Positions 55,431-55,917 of a stretch of DNA of 55,917 nucleotides are shown one piece after another. The stretch spans positions 1-55,917 of the forward strand of contig NZ_JARUVL010000017.1 in NCBI RefSeq assembly GCF_030137545.1, in the 5' to 3' direction. The DNA comes from Virgibacillus sp. LDC-1. GTDB lineage: Bacteria; Bacillota; Bacilli; Bacillales; Amphibacillaceae. A program made the position numbers and the translations under genes. The notes beneath the pieces were generated by a model, which was given only the letters and a program-made list of their open reading frames with translations, did not search any database and was not told where the DNA came from. How positions within the stretch are numbered: position 1 is the stretch's first letter; each line of letters opens with the position of its first letter.

Positions 55431-55634
55431 TTGACTTTTATCTAATAGGGGAGTAATATAAATTTTGTTGCAAAAATGTAGCCGATAAAAAAACTACTTT
55501 AAACCATCTTTTGGAAATGTGTCTTATATTGACAAAGACATTATGAAAATGCTATAATTTTCTTTATTAAGACAATAATCTTTGTAAATATTTTTTAAAA
55601 AGATGTTGACTTACTCAAGATGAAGTAGTAACAT
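55431..55634 (+). promoter_or_regulatory. Three tandem rRNA operon promoters
   Basis: Candidates are TTGACT-N17-TAATAT (55431-55459), TTGACA-N18-TATAAT (55529-55558) and TTGACT-N17-TAACAT (55606-55634). Multiple promoters are usual for growth-rate-controlled rrn operons. The middle one is the closest to consensus. Confidence 0.7.
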
Positions 55635-55659
55635 ATAAGAGTTGCTAAAAAACAACTTT

Positions 55660-55680
55660 TTGCTCTTTGAAAACTGAACA
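55660..55680 (+). promoter_or_regulatory. rrn boxA-like antitermination sequence
   Basis: TGCTCTTTGAAAAC follows a small hairpin (AGTTG/CAACT) in the 16S leader. This is the usual boxA position for NusB/NusE-dependent antitermination. Confidence 0.65.
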
Positions 55681-55795
55681 AAACGACCAGTATGTCAAGA
55701 AAAACGGACCTCGTTTTTCAAAATGAAATCAGAAGCAAAGACTTCTGAACAAGCTAAGAAATTGAGATTGATTGGTGTCAATCTTACAAACTTTT

Positions 55796-55917
55796 TTTGG
55801 AGAGTTTGATCTTGGCTCAGGACGAACGCTGGCGGCGTGCCTAATACATGCAAGTCGAGCGCGGGAAGCAAGCAGATCCCTTCGGGGTGACGCTTGTGGA
55901 ACGAGCGGCGGACGGGT
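55796..55917 (+). rRNA. 16S ribosomal RNA, 5' fragment
   Basis: The conserved 5' end GGAGAGTTTGATC...GGCTCAGGACGAACGCTGGC is followed by GCCTAATACATGCAAGTCGA. The V1 loop with CCCTTCGGGG and GAACGAGCGGCGGACGGG then appears before the window ends. The exact 5' end is approximate. The base after GAUC is T (GATCTTGGCTCAG) where A or C is normal. Confidence 0.97.

Overview
The window is low-GC Bacillaceae chromosome. Gene order follows the Bacillus subtilis yut/yum/yui, yug, men and ytk-ytl-pckA-metK-asnB-leuS neighbourhoods. Sporulation-lineage genes (yutH, kapB, ytpB) are present, and the V1 region of the 16S gene at the right edge resembles the Oceanobacillus/Virgibacillus group. These genus-level comparisons come from memory, not from a search. 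Almost everything is core or conserved accessory genome. The only clear mobile DNA is the end of an IS3-family element at the left edge.

Layout. 1-119: truncated IS3-type element. 155-9.2 kb: yutG, yutH, a 2-hydroxyacid dehydrogenase, Fe-S genes (nfuA-like yutI, A-type yutM), yuzD, dapF, ferredoxin-NADP reductase, an NDH-2-like dehydrogenase with a candidate Rex operator, and yuiBCD. 9.3-16 kb: bioY with a BirA operator, deoD, HPr, the KhtTU K+/H+ antiporter, kapB, a SodC-like lipoprotein lacking one copper ligand, and a PatB/MalY aminotransferase. 16.1-18.4 kb: an ECF sigma factor overlapping a large single-pass membrane protein. 18.4-23.4 kb: pgi, yugI, the YugO-type K+ channel, a thioredoxin-fold protein and an M42 peptidase. 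23.4-28.3 kb: a long, multidomain secreted bacillopeptidase F-like subtilase behind a structured leader. 28.4-29.4 kb: FMN riboswitch and ribU.

29.4-37.7 kb holds the menaquinone genes. A hotdog thioesterase and menA lie on the minus strand, and menF-menD-menH-menB-menE on the plus strand. menF is preceded by a good promoter and by a 19-codon leader ORF whose stop overlaps the menF start. A strong hairpin separates menB from menE. menC is not in the window. 37.8-42.4 kb: two small uncharacterised genes, the nudix hydrolase ytkD, a structured repeat-like intergenic stretch, and the YtlACD ABC transporter. 42.5-46 kb: divergent pckA (candidate CcpN site over its promoter) and metK (SAM riboswitch). 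46-55.3 kb: ytoA, ytpB, asnB, a membrane-anchored C39-like peptidase, mnmM, T-box-controlled leuS and a secreted protein of unknown function. 55.4-55.9 kb: three tandem promoters, a boxA-like sequence and the first ~120 nt of a 16S rRNA gene.

I found no CRISPR array, prophage, toxin-antitoxin pair, defence island or tRNA gene. The stretches most worth a second look are the ECF sigma/membrane-protein pair, the menF leader ORF, the menB-menE hairpin, the 39.4-39.7 kb repeat-like block and the leader of the large protease gene.
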